A stretch of 64,000 nucleotides of DNA from positions 1 to 64,000 of the forward strand of contig RCNN01000051.1 in NCBI GenBank assembly GCA_003667245.1, in the 5' to 3' direction. Position numbers and translations under genes: made by a program. Source of the DNA: Heterostelium multicystogenum. Its lineage: Eukaryota; Evosea; Eumycetozoa; Acytosteliales; Acytosteliaceae. This document shows positions 12,427 through 27,641 of this stretch, in pieces (positions within the stretch are counted from its first letter, which is position 1; every line of letters starts with the position of its first letter). The notes under the pieces were generated by a model. The model had not been told where the DNA came from, made no database searches, and saw nothing but the letters and a program-made list of their open reading frames with translations.

Positions 12427-13582
12427 TTTTTTTAAATTTAGTAAATTAGATATAAATTTATAGATATATACCAACTAAACAAATCTTCAGAAAATTATAA
12501 TATTATTTTAATAATATAAAGTAAAGATTAAAAATTATTACTATTAAACAATTAAGTAATATAGTTATAATTGTAGAAAAAATAATTTAAAGAAGAATAA
12601 GAAATTAGAATAACAATAATAACAAAGTTGTTGATTTGTACGATAATTCTTCCTAAAAAGGAAAAGACTCAGTTGGTTACATTGGACATTGGCGTTTTTT
12701 GTATTTTGAATTTTGTGTTTTTGTTTTGTTGTTTTTCATAGTCTTGGATATACCAAACATTAAATGAGCATGCTGTGAAGTTAACTTTTTTTAAAATAGA
12801 TCTGAGTTTGTATAGACCATGGTTTTTGAAAATTTCTACTATTGGTTTCACGATAGAATTCTATCCAGATATTAAGGAAGAAAGTTAATAATCTAACTAT
12901 TTAGATTAATATGATTATAATTAATTATATGACTTTTCTATTTTAAACTTATAAGTTTATATCATAAAATTGAACTTTTAAGAAAAAAAAAAACAAAGAA
13001 TCACTATCGATATCCATTATAAATCACCAAATTACCATCTATTAATATAATCCGACATCAAGTGTACTCTATTTAGCTTTTAAACGAATTTGAATGTAGT
13101 TATTTAACGTATAATAATAATATATTATATTTGTAATGGTATTTCTATAAATATTATTATATATATATTGTAGATAATGAAATCTATCTAACTTAAAGAT
13201 TGAAATGTTGGGTTGAGTTGAGGTCTGACTGCGCATCCTCAAGTTGCTTTGCTTTGATTTGTTGTAATTTCAAAGATTTGACGTTTTGACATTGAGACAA
13301 TGAGTGACTTCATAAAATTGATAATTTCAATATTTTTACTTTTTTTTGAATTTTTCACAGTACACACAGTTAGTAAGCAGATCATCTAACATCATTACTC
13401 GAATAACATCAAACAATCAAAAACGACTTTTACTTTAAATTACCAGTAACAATAATATAACAATCAAATAGATATAAGATAACGATATAGATATATATAA
13501 ATATATTATTCATTGTTATAGTGTTATTGGTTTAAAAGGTATATTGTATATTATATTATATTAATAAACTAGTTAAACAGTA
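12427..13582. other. Divergent promoter region between the repeat-protein gene and dhcA
   Basis: AT-rich spacer between two genes transcribed away from each other. A 60-residue minus-strand open frame (12669-12851) has no ATG start and no recognisable domain, and I do not call it. The last 200 bp before the dhcA ATG are typical dictyostelid A/T-run promoter sequence. Confidence 0.45.
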
Positions 13583-16500
13583 ATGGAGGGTGGAGACAAT
13601 CTCAATGTCTCACCAACTAGTACACCACCATTGGTGATCAATGAATCACTGGTGGAGGAAACATGTAAATATCTATGTAAAGTAGTGCCTCCACTCGTCG
13701 ATGGTGACGCCAGTCTATTCCAATCGCAATTAAACAACCAAGAGTCACTCAATAAGCTAAGAAAGTTTATTTCAGATTCAAAGTTACCTGTATTCCTCAT
13801 TCAAAAGAATGTCCAAGACTCTGATGATAGTTCTGCTCAAAAAGGTGTGTTGTCACTTATGTTTAGACCTACTATTACAAAGGAATGTAATGTTAATATG
13901 TTGTTGTTTGTTTTTTTTGTTTAGAATCATATACCTTTGATGTAGAAGTTAGATTTGGAGGTGAGAAAACAACAAGTTTGGTTGTTATTAAAAGAGTGCC
14001 AGAGACCACAATGGAGACCAACAAGTCAATCTCGTCGCAACTCCAAATCATCAATCTTGGTGAGGGTTCCCCATTCGATACTCTCCACAACTACATCCAC
14101 AACTCTGTTGCTCCATTCATCCGTTCCTTCACTGCCAAGTCATCCAAGCAAGCTGAAAAGGATGCCAAGTCAGGTATGTAGTTGCAATAGTACAAAGCTA
14201 TATCTATCTTTAGTGATGATGACTAATACTCTGTGTTCTTTTACAGGTATTGGTGCTGTAAACCAAAAGTTGGCAGAGTTGGAGTTGTCATTGTACAACT
14301 GCAAGCAACAAGTACAGATTCCAGAGGTTGTTCTACAGATCCACCCAGATATTCGTGCTGTTGCACAGAAGTGCCAAGCCGCCGGAAAGACCATCAAGGT
14401 CGAGGATCTTGGTGAGGTCAGTCAAGAGTTCCTCAACTCATTGCAGGCAGGTGTTTCACAATGGGTCAAGGACATTCAAAAGGTCACCAAGCTCAAGTCA
14501 ATCGAGGAGTTTCTCACCAGACAGCTCCACCTCTCAGGAAATCAACTTTTGGTCACAACTTGAATCGTCGCTCCAGAACATCAACGAGCAGCTCAAGACT
14601 CCAGAGGCTGAGGTTACTCTTGCCACTCTTAAACAAGCCAAGCGTTTCTTGGCAACTGCCAGTTTCGACACTGACACCATCGGTCTGAAAAAGTCGATGG
14701 AGCGTGTCAACAACTACAAGACACTCACTAAAGACTTCCCAGTGACACCATTGCTCACTGCCAACGATGTCGAGTCAGTCTCACAAGCAATCATGCACAT
14801 CTTTTCTCACTTGAAGAAGTCAAAGAACTCCTACTATCCAATTGAGAGATATCTCTTGTTGTTGGAGGCAGTCGGTAAGGACATGTGCAACAAGGTACTC
14901 CAAATCTTGAAGCAACGTCAATTAATGTTGATCGATTACAACGAGTTTGAGAAGGCAACTTCATCCTTCCGTGCTCTCTTCACACTATGGACGACCAGTT
15001 TGCTCAGTTCCGTGAGAATCTTCGTGATATCGCTAGAAAGAGAGGATCAGACCGTGTCCCATTGCTCGTTAACGTCGACAATCGTCGTCTCCAAGATCGT
15101 GTCTTGAAGATCCGTAAATTCCGTCGTCAACACGACGAGTTGAAGAGTGTCATTTCTACTGTCTTACCACAACAGACTACAGCCAACAATGCATCAAAGT
15201 CCGGTGAGATTAACGCTATCAAGGAAATCAATGAAGCTTACGACGAAGTCAAGGACATCGATGTTCTTTTGCTTACACAAGAGGGTGAGGACATCTGGAC
15301 CAACGCCCAAAAGCGTTACAACAGCCGTATTGATCGTGTTGAATCCTATATCACTACCAAGTTGCGTGATCGTTCTTGCTATTGCCAAGAATGCAAATGA
15401 AATGTTCCGTGTATTCTCCAAATTCAATGTATTGTTCTTTAGACCAAAGTAGTATGTTTATCACACACAGATGCTTTGTCCTTTTACTATACTAATGGAT
15501 GCTATTTCAATACTACAGATTAGATTGGCTATTCAAGAATACCAAACTCAACTCATTCAAAGAGTAAAGGAAGATATTAAAGGATTGCATGAGAAATTTA
15601 AGATGCAATACAGCAACTCAGAGGCTTTCCATATGAGCAATCTCAGAGATTTGCCACCAGTATCTGGTGCCATTATTTGGGCTCGTCAAATTGAGCGTCA
15701 ACTAGACACTTTACATGCGTCGTGTAGAGGACGTACTTGGTGAGAGTTGGGAGTCTGATGCTGAAGGTCAAAAGCTCAAAGCCGAGTCTGACCAATTCCG
15801 TTCAAAGTTGAACACAGATCACATCTTTAGCAAGTGGGTACAAGACACTCAATCACGTTCATTTGAGGTATCTGGTAAGATCTTGACCGTTGGTCAAGAA
15901 GGGTGCCAAGTTGTCACTCGATATCAACTTTGACTCTCATATCATTATGTTGTTCAAGGAGGTACGTAATCTCCAGTGGCTTGGTTTCCGTGTTCCATTG
16001 AACATCTCATTTATTTCCAGTGGTGCCAAGCAAGTCTACCCATTCGCTGTCTCTTTGAAGGAGACTCTCCGTACCTTTACCCAAACATGCGGAAAGATCA
16101 CCAATGAAATCTCTCCTTTGGTCGCCTCTTACAAGCGTGATGTCCAATTGTTGGTTAATGAAGGATTCAAATTAAAGTGGGAGGCACTTCCACAGCTTGA
16201 TCCCTACGTTCGTAAGCTTTCCTCTTCTGTCAACATTTTCCGTGACAAAGTTGATGACTTGTTGGTCAAGTATACCCAGATTTCCAATTGTTGGATGCTA
16301 TCAAGTTGGCTCCATTCAAGCAAGAGTCATTCATTGAAATCATCACCAACATTCAAAAGATTGTTGACGAGCTCAATCTTGCCAATTACTCTAATCTCTC
16401 ACTCTGGGTAAGCCAACTCGATGCCCTTGTAGAGTCTGCACTTACTGAGCGTCTCAAGGACGCCGTAGATTCATGGATCGTGTTGATCGAAGGTCGTGAA

Positions 16501-19500
16501 GGAGAGAAGGAAGGTTCATCTCAAGGAAAGCAATCAGACGTCTTGTATATGCCTCACGTAACCGTTTGCCAGCTAATGATCAAGGATCAGCTGCTCAACA
16601 AGCTGCTGCTGCCAACCCCATCTTCCATCAAACCAACTCTCGAATCATCTGTCCACGAGATCGTCATTCGTAACCAAATTCTCTATTTGGATCCACCTTT
16701 AGAGTTGCACGTGTCAATTGGATCTCTCAACTCCATCGTTGGCTTAAACATTGTCTGTGATCTTCCAAGAATCCAGGCATCACGTTTACGATGAGAGTAT
16801 TTCCCACCGTGGTGAAATGGATTCACGACTTAAGAAGACTTTCCGTGACATGTTGACTAAGCTGCCCAAGGAGACTCTTGAGACTGCCTACCAAACTATC
16901 CAATCCAACTCGACGAAGTACAGCGTTATGTCCAGATCTGGTTGCAATACCAGGCACTCTGGGATATGGAGTCATCTTTTGTCTACTCCAAGCTGGGAGA
17001 TGATTTGAATCGTTGGCAAAACTTCTTGCTCAAATTAAGAAATCACGTTCAACCTTTGAATAACTCTTCGACTCAAAAGGAATTTGGTCCACTCGTTATG
17101 TGACTATGGACAGGTACAAGCAAGTGTTAACAACAAATACGATTTCTGGCACAAGGATATCTTATCTCACTTTGGGATCGAAGCTCTCCTGAAAAAATGC
17201 GTTCTTTCTACCACCACCAATCTCAGATGCTCGTCCAAGAGTTGGAGAAGCTCTCAGCCGAGACTACCTCCACTGAAGAAGCAGTTGCTTTTATCATCCA
17301 AATCCAGGATATGAAGAAGCGTTTGGTTGGATGGGAGGCCGACTTGAAGTACTACCGTACTGGTCAAGAATTGCTCCACCGTCAACGTTTCAATTCCCCA
17401 ACGATTGGCTCGATTACGACATGGTTGAATCAGAGTGGAACTCATTCAATGACATTCTTAATCGTAAGAACTCCTCTATGTCCGAGGCAATTCCACAATT
17501 GCAAGCAAAGATCTTGGCAGAGTCCAACTCAATCAACGACCGTATCAAAGAATTTGTTGACAACTGGACCACATCCAAGCCATTGCAAGGTTCCATCAAG
17601 CACTCTTCCGCTCTCGAAACAATTAAGATATTCGAAGGTAGATTGGTACGTTTGCGTGAGGAGAACGAGCGTTTGAGAAAGGCAAAGGCTGCACTCGACC
17701 TCGATCAAGGACCATCCGGTGAAGATGACCGTCTCTCACCAGTTGAAGAAGAGATGCAAGATCTTAAGGCTGTTTGGACTGAACTTGCTGCCACCTGGCT
17801 CGAAATTGACAATCTTCGTGAGACTGCTTGGTCTGCCGTTGTCCCACGTAAGGTTCGTAAGTCACTTGAAGATACACTCTTGAAGCTCAAGAATCTCCCC
17901 AATCGTATCAGACAATACTCTGCTTTCGATCACGCTCAAAACACAATGAAGGCACTACTCAAGGCCAATGCTATCATTACCGATCTCCATTCAGAAGCCA
18001 TTAAGGAGCGTCACTGGAAGATGCTCAAGAAGCGTTTGAACACCAACTGGATTCTTACTGAGCTCACACTCGGACACATTTGGGACTCGGATCTTGTAAG
18101 AAACGAAGGTGTCTATCGTGAGGTCATCACTGCTGCTCAAGGTGAAATTGCCCTTGAAGAATTCCTTAAGTCTGTTCGTGAATACTGGACTGCTCTTGAA
18201 CTCGATCTTGTCAACTATCAACGTAAGTGCAAGTTGATTCGTGGTTGGGACGATCTCTTCTCAAAGCTTGCTGAGCATCTCAACTCTATCTCTGCAATGA
18301 AAATGTCACCATTTCTACAAGGTATTCGAAGAAGAAGCATCTAGCTGGGATGACAAGCTCAATCGTGTTCGTTCACTTCTCGATGTCTGGATCGACGTAC
18401 AAAGACGTTGGGTTTACTTGGAAGGTATCTTCTCTGGTAGCGGTGACATCAACCAATTGTTGCCAGCCGAAAGCTCACGTTTCAAATCTATCAACTCTGA
18501 GTTTATTAACCTCATGAAGAAGGTCAGTCAGGCACCACTTGTTCTCGAGGTGCTCAACATTGAGCGTATCCAATTCACAATGGAAAGACTTGCTGATCTC
18601 TTGTCCAAGATCCAAAAGGCTTTGGGAGAGTATTTGGAGCGTCAAAGAGCAGCCTTTGCCCGTTTCTACTTCGTTGGTGATGAAGATCTTCTTGAAATTA
18701 TTGGTAACAGCAAAGACATTGTCAAGATTCAGAAGCACTTTAGAAAGATGTTTGCCGGTCTTGCTAACTTGATTCTCGACGAAGAGAAGACAACAATCCT
18801 TGGTATGTCCTCTGGTGAGGGTGAAAATAATGTTTAAGAAACCAATCTCCATCGCCTCTGGACCCAAGATTCACGAGTGGTTGACTGCAGTTGAAGCCGA
18901 GATGCGTACCACTCTTGCCCAATTATTGGATGAATCACTTAAGCACTATCAAACTATCACACCAACTGAGATGGCACCATTCAATGCTTGGGTCAACCAA
19001 TACCCAACTCAATTGGTCACCTCACCTCCCAAATTATGTGGTCACAAAATGTCGACCGTCTCCTTCAAGAAGGTGGAGCCAACAACGGTCAACTCGACCA
19101 ACTCGAAAAGCAAATCCAAACCATCCTTGGTAACATGGCTGACGCTGTCCTCGAAGATTTGCCAATTCAAATTCGTAAAGAAATACGAACATCTCATCAC
19201 TGAGCTAGTTCACCAACGTGATGTTGTCCGTCAACTTGTCAAAAACCGTATTGCAACCAACAAGGACTTTGACTGGCTCTACAACATGAGATTCTACTAC
19301 GATAATGCTCAAGAGAATGTACTCCAAAAACTCAGCATTCATATGGCCAACGCTGTATTTTTCTATGGTTATGAATATCTTGGTATTGGTGAGCGTCCTT
19401 GTACAAACTCCACTCACTGATCGTTGCTATCTCACTCTTACTCAAGCCCTTGAATCACGTATGGGTGGTAATCCCATTCGGTCCAGCTGGTACTGGTAAG

Positions 19501-22500
19501 ACTGAAACAGTCAAGGCCCTCGGTAACCAACTCGGTCGTTTCGTTCTTGTCTTCTGTTGTGACGAAGGTTTCGATTTCCAAGCTATGTCTCGTATTTTTG
19601 TCGGTCTCTGTCAATGTGGAGCTTGGGGTTGCTTCGACGAGTTCAATCGTCTTGAGGAGCGTATTCTCTCTGCCGTATCCCACAAATTCAAAACCATCCA
19701 GGTTGCCTTGAAGAAAAGGCCAAGGAGGTAGAGTTGATCGGAAAGACAGTAAAGATCCATCCAGATATGGGTATTTTCGTTACTATGAATCCAGGTTACG
19801 CTGGTCGTTCCAATCTCCCAGACAACTTGAAACAGCTGTTCCGTAGCATGGCTATGATTCGTCCAGATCGTGAGATGATTGCTCAGGTCATGCTTTACTC
19901 ACAAGGTTTCAAGACTGCTGAAGTTCTTGCCGGTAAGATCGTACCATTGTTCAAGCTCTGCCAAGAACAATTGTCCTGCCCAATCTCACTATGACTTTGG
20001 TTTACGTGCACTTAAGAGTGTTTCTCGTAAGTGCTGGTGGTCTCAAACGTAAGATGACCCCACCTGCTCGTACACCAGAAATCGCCGACTTTGACAACGT
20101 CTACAGCAAATATGAAATTGGAGTACTCTTGTCTAGTATTACAGACACTATGATTCCAAAATTGGTTGCAGACGATATTCCATTGATCCAATCACTCTTG
20201 CTCGATGTATTCCCAGGTAGTGAAAATTGCTCCAATCAATGTAGCAGGATTACGTGAACAAATCAAGAAGTCATGTCATGCCCGTCACCTTGTTGACCGT
20301 GCAGAATGGGTTGAAAAAGATCCTCCAACTCCACCAAATCCAGAATATCAACCATGGTCTCATGATGGTAGGTCCAAGTGGTAGTGGGTAAGACCGCTGC
20401 ATGGAATGTATATCTCGAAGCCATTGAGGCAATCGATAAGGTTAAATCAGAGGCACATGTTCTCGATCCAAAGGCCATCACCAAGGATCAACTCTTTGGT
20501 TCATTGGACAGCACCACCCGTGAGTGACCGACGGTTTATTCACAGCTACTCTTCGTCGTATCATTGATAACGTCCGTGGAGAGAGCAGCAAGCGTCACTG
20601 GATCATCTTTGACGGTGATGTCGATCCAGAGTGGGTAGAGAATCTCAACTCATTGCTTGATGACAATAAGTTGTTTACACTTCCAAATGGTGAGCGTCTC
20701 GCTCTTCCAAACAACGTTAGAATTGTATTTGAAGTACAAGATCTCAAGTATGCCACACTGGCTACTATCTCTCGTTGTGGTATGGTCTGGTTCAGTGAGG
20801 AAACACTTACTACTCAGATGATCTTTGAGAACTACCTTAAGACTTTAGATCACGAGCCATTCGACGAAGTTGAGCGTGAACAACAACGTCGTAATGAACA
20901 ACAGGGTGGAACCGGTGCCCCTCTTATCACCCCAGGTCTCCGTGTACAAAAGGAGTGTGTTTGCTATCATCAGCCAATACTTTGAACCTGGAGCACTTGT
21001 TCATAAGGTACTTGAAGATGCTGCCCAACGTCCACATATCATGGACTTACTCGTTTGCGTGTATTGAACTCTTTCTTCTCCATTTTGAATCGTTCAATCC
21101 AAAATATTGTCGAGTACAACTCGCTCCACTCTGACTTCCCAATGGCACCAGAGAATGTCAGCAACTACATTACCAACCGTCTTCTCTACTCTTTGATGTG
21201 GGGTCTTGGTGGTTCAATGGGACTTGCCGAACGTGAAAACTTCAGTAAATTCATCCAAACTATCGCAATCACTCCAGTCCCTGCTAATACTATTCCACTC
21301 CTTGACTATGCTGTCAACGTTGAAGATGCTCAATGGTCACTCTGGAAGAACAAGGTTCCATCCGTTGAAGTCGAGACACACAAGGGTTGCCCTCACCAGA
21401 CGTAGTTATCCCACTGTAGATACTACCCGTCACGTCGATGTTCTCCACGCCTGGCTCTCTGAACATCGTCCACTCCTTCTTTGTGGTCCACCAGGTTCAG
21501 GTAAGACCATGACTCTTACCAGCACACTCCGTGCCTTCCCAGACTTTTGAAGTCATTTCCCTTAACTTCTCGTCTGCCACCACTCCAGAGTTGATTCTTA
21601 AGACCTTCGACCACCACTGTGAATACAAGCGTACTCCACAAGGTGATTACTGTTTTACGTCCAGTTGCCATTGGCAAATGGCTTGTTGTATTCTGTGATG
21701 AGATCAATCTTCCAGCTACAGATAAAATATGGTACTCAAACGTGTTATTACTTTCATTCGTCAACTCGTTGAGAAGGGTGGATTTTGGCGTACCTCAGAC
21801 CACACCTGGATCCGTTTAGAGAAGATTCAATTCGTCGGTGCATGTAATCCACCAACTGATGCTGGTCGTGTACCACTCTCTCACCGTTTCTTGCGTCATG
21901 CTCCAATTCTCTTGGTCGATTTCCCATCTGCCTCATCACTTACACAAATCTACGGAACATTCAACAGATCACTTATCAAATTGTTACCAAATCTTCGTTC
22001 CTATGCCGATGCTCTCACTGATGCAATGGTAGAATTCTACTCTGCCTCTCAAAAGCGTTTCACTCCCGATATGCATGCACACTATATCTACTCACCTCGT
22101 GAGCTTTCACGTTGGGTACGTGCACTCCTCGAGGCTATTCAAACAATGGAAGGTTGTACCATCGATGGACTTGTTAGACTTTGGGCACATGAAGGTCTTC
22201 GTCTCTTCCAAGATCGTTTGGTTGAGGTTGAAAGAACGTGATTGGACCGACAAGATGATCGATGAAGTTGCACTTAAGTACTTCCCCAATATTGGATCTG
22301 ACACCTTGAAGCGTCCAATTCTCTACTCTAAACTGGTTGTCCAAGGACTACGTTCCAGTCGAGCGTGCTGAACTTCGTGAGTATGTCAAAGCTCGTTTGA
22401 AGGTATTCTACGAAGAAGAACTCGATGTCCCATTGGTACTTTTCAACGAAGTATTGGACCACATTCTTCGTATCGATCGTGTGTTCCGTCAACCACAAGG

Positions 22501-25500
22501 ACATGCACTTCTTATTGGTGTTTCTGGTGGTGGTAAATCTGTATTGTCCCGTTTCGTTGCCTGGATGAACGGTCTCTCCATCTACACCATCAAGGTTAAC
22601 AATAACTACAAGGCATCCGACTTTTTGATGGACGATCTTCGTATGCTTTTTGAAGCGTGCCGGTTGCAAGGAAGAGAAGATTTGTTTCATTTTCGACGAG
22701 TCCAATGTGTTGGAATCTTCTTTCCTCGAGCGTATGAATACACTCCTGGCTGGTGGTGAAGTCCCAGGTCTCTTTGAGGGTGAGGAATACACAGGCCCTT
22801 ATGCATCAATGCAAGGAAACAGCCACCCGTAATGGTTTGATCATGGACACTGAAGAAGAACTTTACAAATACTTCACCGCTCAAGTCCGTAGAAAATCTC
22901 CATGTCGTATTCACAATGAATCCTGCTTCCCCAGACTTCCACAATCGTTCAGCAACTTCACCTGCTCTTTTTCAATCGTTGCGTGCTCGATTGGTTCGGA
23001 GAATGGTCTCCACAAGCACTTTTTCCAAGTTTGGTTCCGAGTTTACACGTAATCTAGATCTCGAGAATCAGACCTATCAACCAACTCCAGAATTTATTGC
23101 TGAAGCTTGAGTCCAGTGATATTGGTGTCTCTATCCCACCATCACATCGTGATGCTGTTGTAAGCTCACTTGTATACATTCATCAAACTATTGGTGAGGC
23201 CAACGCCCGTCTTCTCCGTAAGCAAGGTCGTCAAAACTATGTCACCCCACGTCATTATCTCGATTTCATCAATCAAGTTGTGCTTTGATCAATGAGAAGC
23301 GTGAACAACTCGAGGAAGAACAACTCCATCTTAACATTGTCTCAAGAAGTTGAGAGATACTGAACAACAAGTCAAAGATCTCCAAGTCTCACTTGCTCAA
23401 AAGAAGAACGAGCTCGAGGTCAAGAATGAGCAAGCCAATAACAAATTGAAACAGATGGTTGCCGATCAACAGATCGCCGAGAAGAAGCAAAAGGAAGCAC
23501 TTGAACTTCAATCACAACTTGATTGTTCGTAACCAAAGAGATCCAAGTCCAAAAGGTCAAAGCTACGCTGATCTCGAAAAGGCTGAACCAGCCATCTTGG
23601 AAGCTCAAGAGTCTGTATCTACCATCAAGAAGAAACATCTCGATGAAATCAAGGCACTTCCAAAACCACCACAACCAGTTAAATTGGCAATGGAAGCTGT
23701 TTGTCTTATGTTAACTGGAAAGAAGTTGGAGTGGGCTGATATCCGTAAGAAGATTATGGAAACCACCTTTATTAGCTCTATCGTCGACTATGACACCAAG
23801 AAGCAGTTGACCTCCAAGATCCGTGAAGCTGGTTAAGAAGGAATACTTGGAAGATCCAAACTTCAACTACGAAGCTGTCAATCGTGCCTCCAAGGCTTGT
23901 GGTCCATTGGTCAAATGGGTAACTGCCCAAGCTATCTTCTCTGAGATTCTCGATCGTGTCAAACCACTCCGTGAGGAAGTCGAACAACTTGAGAATGCTG
24001 CTAATGAACTAAAGGCCAAGCAAGACGAAATTGTTAAGACCATCGATGCCCTCAATCAATCAATTGCCACCTACAAGGACGAGTATGCTACATTGATTCG
24101 TGATACTGAATCCATCAAGTCTGAAATGACTAAGGTTAAGAGCAAGGTAGATCGTTCTATTGCCCTCATTGAGAATCTATCATCCGAGCGTAGTCGTTGG
24201 GAGCTTCAATCAGAGAACTTCCAGACTCAAATGTCTACTGTTGTTGGTGATGTAGTTCTTGCATCTGCATTCCTTGCCTATATTGGTTTCTTCGACCAAC
24301 ACTTCCGTGCCGACTTAATGCACAAGTGGATGCACCGTTTGGAGTCAGTTGGAATCAAATTCAAGCCAGAACTGTCTGTTCCAGATTTCTTGGCTCGTCC
24401 AGAAGAACGTCTTCAATGGCAAGCAAACTCATTGCCAGCTGACGATCTCTGTGTTGAGAATGCCATTATGCTCAAGAGATTTAATCGTTATCCATTGGTC
24501 ATTGATCCATCTGGTCAAGCTATGGAGTTCTTGATGAATCAATATGCAGATAAGAAGATTACCAAGACATCTTTCCTCGACTCTTCATTCATGAAGAACC
24601 TCGAGTCTGCTCTTCGTTTCGGTTGCCCATTGCTCGTTCAAGACGTAGAGAATATTGATCCAGTTCTCAATCCAGTTTTGAACAAGGAAATTCGTAAGAA
24701 GGGAGGTCGTATTCTCATCCGTCTCGGTGATCAAGATGTTGATTTCTCACCATCTTTCATGATCTTCTTGTTCACACGTGACCCAACTGCTCACTTTACT
24801 CCAGATCTTTGCTCTCGTGTCACCTTTGTTAACTTTACTGTCACTCCATCCTCACTTCAATCACAATGTCTCCATGAAACCCTAAAGACCGAACGTCCAG
24901 ATACCCACAAGAAACGTTCAGATCTCCTCAAGATTCAGGGTGAATTCAAGGTTCGTTTGAGAACTCTTGAGAAATCATTGCTTTCTGCACTCAGTCAAGC
25001 TCAAGGTAATATTCTCGACGATGACTCAATCATTGGCACACTCGAATCACTTAAGCGTGAAGCCGCTGAGATTGCCGTCAAGGTCGAAGAGACTGATGTT
25101 GTTATGCAAGAAATCTCTGCAGTATCTGCAATCTACAATCCAATGGCACTTGCATGCAGTAGAGTCTACTTTGCTATGGAACAACTTTCTCAATTCCATC
25201 TCTACCAATTCTCATTAAGATTCTTCTTGGATCTCTTCTATGTATTGCTCAATTCTAATCCAAATCTTGAAGGTGTCAAGGATCACAATGAACGTCTTGT
25301 CATCCTCCAACGTGATATCTTTACTCTTGCATTCAACCGTGTACAACGTACTCTCCTCAATGACGATAAGCTCACCTTTGCAGTCCAACTTGCAAACATT
25401 GCATTGAAGGGTAAGGCTGATGAAATCGACGAATCAGAATGGGACTTCCTCCTTAAGGGTGGTGACAACATTTCCACCATCAAAGAAACACTCCCACAAG

Positions 25501-27641
25501 TCAGCTCCGTTGTAGAGTCTGTCAACAAACAAAAGTGGCTCATTACCATCAAGTCACTTCAATCATTTGGCACACGTTTCATTGAACACATTCAACAGAA
25601 TCCAGGAGAGTGGAAGGCATTCTTTGATAGTGCTGCCAACTCTTCAACCATCCCTGAATCATGGATTACAACTCAACAATCACTTTCTCTAAAGAAGACC
25701 GTGATCACAGCTAACTTTAGAAAGATCCTTTTAATGAAGGCATTCCACTCAGATCGTATTCTCTTGTCTACTCATCAATTTGTATCTTCTGTATTCGGTG
25801 AACACTTCCTCCAAGTTCAAGCAAATGATATGGCACAAATTGTCGAAAAGGAAAGCAAGGCCATTGCTCCACTCCTTCTTTGTTCCGTTCCAGGTTATGA
25901 TGCATCATCCATTGTCGATGATCTTGCTGTTGAGTTGAGAAAACCATACAAGGCTCTCGCCATTGGTTCACCAGAAGGTTTCGAATTGGCCGAGAAGTCC
26001 ATCTTCGCCGCAAGCAAGAGTGGATCATGGGTATTGCTCAAGAATATTCATCTTGCTCCACAATGGTTAGTACAATTGGAGAAGAAACTCCACAGTTTGA
26101 CACCACATCCAAACTTCCGTCTTTTCATGACATCAGAGATCCATCCAAATCTTCCAGCCAATCTCTTGCGTATGTCTCATATCTTCTCATATGAGAATCC
26201 ACCTGGAGTCAAGGCCAATCTTCTCCATACCTTTGCAAATATTCCAGCTGCACGTATGGATCGTCAACCAGTCGAACGTTCACGTATCTACTTCATGTTA
26301 GCATGGTTCCACGCCATCATCCAAGAACGTTTGAGATATATTCCAATTGGTTGGACAAAGGTATTTGAGTTTAATGACGCCGATCTCCGTGGTGCCCTCG
26401 ATTCCATCGACTACTGGATCGATCTCTATGCCAAAGGACGTAGCAACATTGACCCTGACAAGATTCCTTGGGTAGCAGTCCGTACCATCCTCGGTCAAAC
26501 CATCTATGGTGGTCGTGTTGATAATGAATTTGACATGCGTCTTCTCAACTCGTTCTTGGAGCAATTGTTCACCCCTGCCTCCTTCAACCCAGACTTTACA
26601 TTAGTTGAATCACTTGGAATTAATGTACCAGAGGGAACCACTCGTGCTCACTTTATGAAATGGATTGAATCTCTTCCAGATATTTCAACCCCAGTCTGGC
26701 TCGGTCTCCAAGATAATGCTGAATCTCTCCTTCTCTCCAACAAGGCAAAGAAGATGATCAATGACTTGCAAAAGATGCAAAGCTCTGATGAAGATCCAGA
26801 ATCAGAAGCATCTAAGGACAACAACAAGGAAGACAAATCAAAGATCAAGTTGAGACAAACTGTCACCGAGTGGATCAAGGTTATGCCAAAACCATTGAAG
26901 GCACTCAAGAGAACCGCCCAAAACATCAAGGATCCACTATTCCGTTGCTTCGAAAGAGAAATTACCACTGGTATCAAGCTCATTAAGAAGATTACCAATG
27001 ATTTGAACAACATCACTGAGCTCCTCGAAGGTAACATCAAGCAAACTAACTATCTCCGTTCACTCACCACCAGTATCTCCAAGGGAGTTGTCCCACGTGA
27101 ATGGAAGTGGTACTCATGTCCAGAATCCGTTAGTCTTTCAATCTGGATGTCGGACTTCTTCAAGAGAATGCAACAACTCAATGAAATCTCAGAGTGTAAC
27201 GATTTCAAATCTGTCCAAGTTTGGCTTGGTGGTCTCCTCAACCCAGAAGCCTACATCACAGCTACCCGTCAATCAGCTGCTCAGTTGAATGGTTGGTCTC
27301 TCGAAAACTTGAGACTCCACATCAATACACTTGGAGGTGTCTCAGAGTCTGGATTCTCTGTGAAGGGACTTTCATTGGAGGGTGCATCATGGAAGAACGA
27401 AGTATTGACTCCAACACATGAACTTTCCACTCCAATCCCAACCACTACCCTCACCTGGAGAGACAAAGATGATCCAATCTTTAGCGAGAACCAACAAGGT
27501 AAACTCAGTGTCCCAGTCTACCTCAACGACACAAGATCAGAATTACTATTCTCAATCGACTTGCCATTCCAAACTGGAACAACCAAACAATCATGGTACC
27601 AAAGAAGTGTATCCATCAGCTCATGGAAAGTTGATTTTTAA
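13583..27641 (+). CDS. dhcA: Cytoplasmic dynein-1 heavy chain
   Basis: This is the minus-end-directed microtubule motor subunit. Introns lie at 13845-13924, 14174-14246 and about 15449-15518. The N-terminal tail aligns by eye with cytoplasmic dynein-1 ([34 protein letters not shown]). The motor ring carries P-loops of AAA1 (GPAGTGKTE, 19480-19506), AAA2 (20370-20396), AAA3 (GPPGSGKT, 21485-21508) and AAA4 (GVSGGGKS, 22517-22540), plus an AAA1 Walker B (CFDEFNR). The stalk coiled coils and microtubule-binding domain fall at about 23290-24230. AAA5, AAA6 and the C-terminal domain fill one uninterrupted frame, 23823-27641, ending [10 protein letters not shown]. Total coding length is about 4,600 residues, as expected. 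Upstream of 23.8 kb the frame switches more than 30 times by my count, often at short homopolymers, including a spare G inside the AAA2 P-loop (20386-20388). An intact gene misread by sequencing is far likelier than a pseudogene, since codon use and motifs are preserved throughout. Confidence 0.93.

Noticed and set aside
12669..12851. 60-codon minus-strand open frame between the repeat-protein gene and dhcA
   Set aside because: It begins at GTG just after an in-frame stop, has no ATG, splice sites or domain, and lies in promoter-like DNA.
13583..27641. Possibility that dhcA is a pseudogene
   Set aside because: Motifs, codon use and about 4,600 residues of family-like sequence are preserved; the breaks are mostly one-base changes, often in short runs, and the last 1,272 codons are intact.
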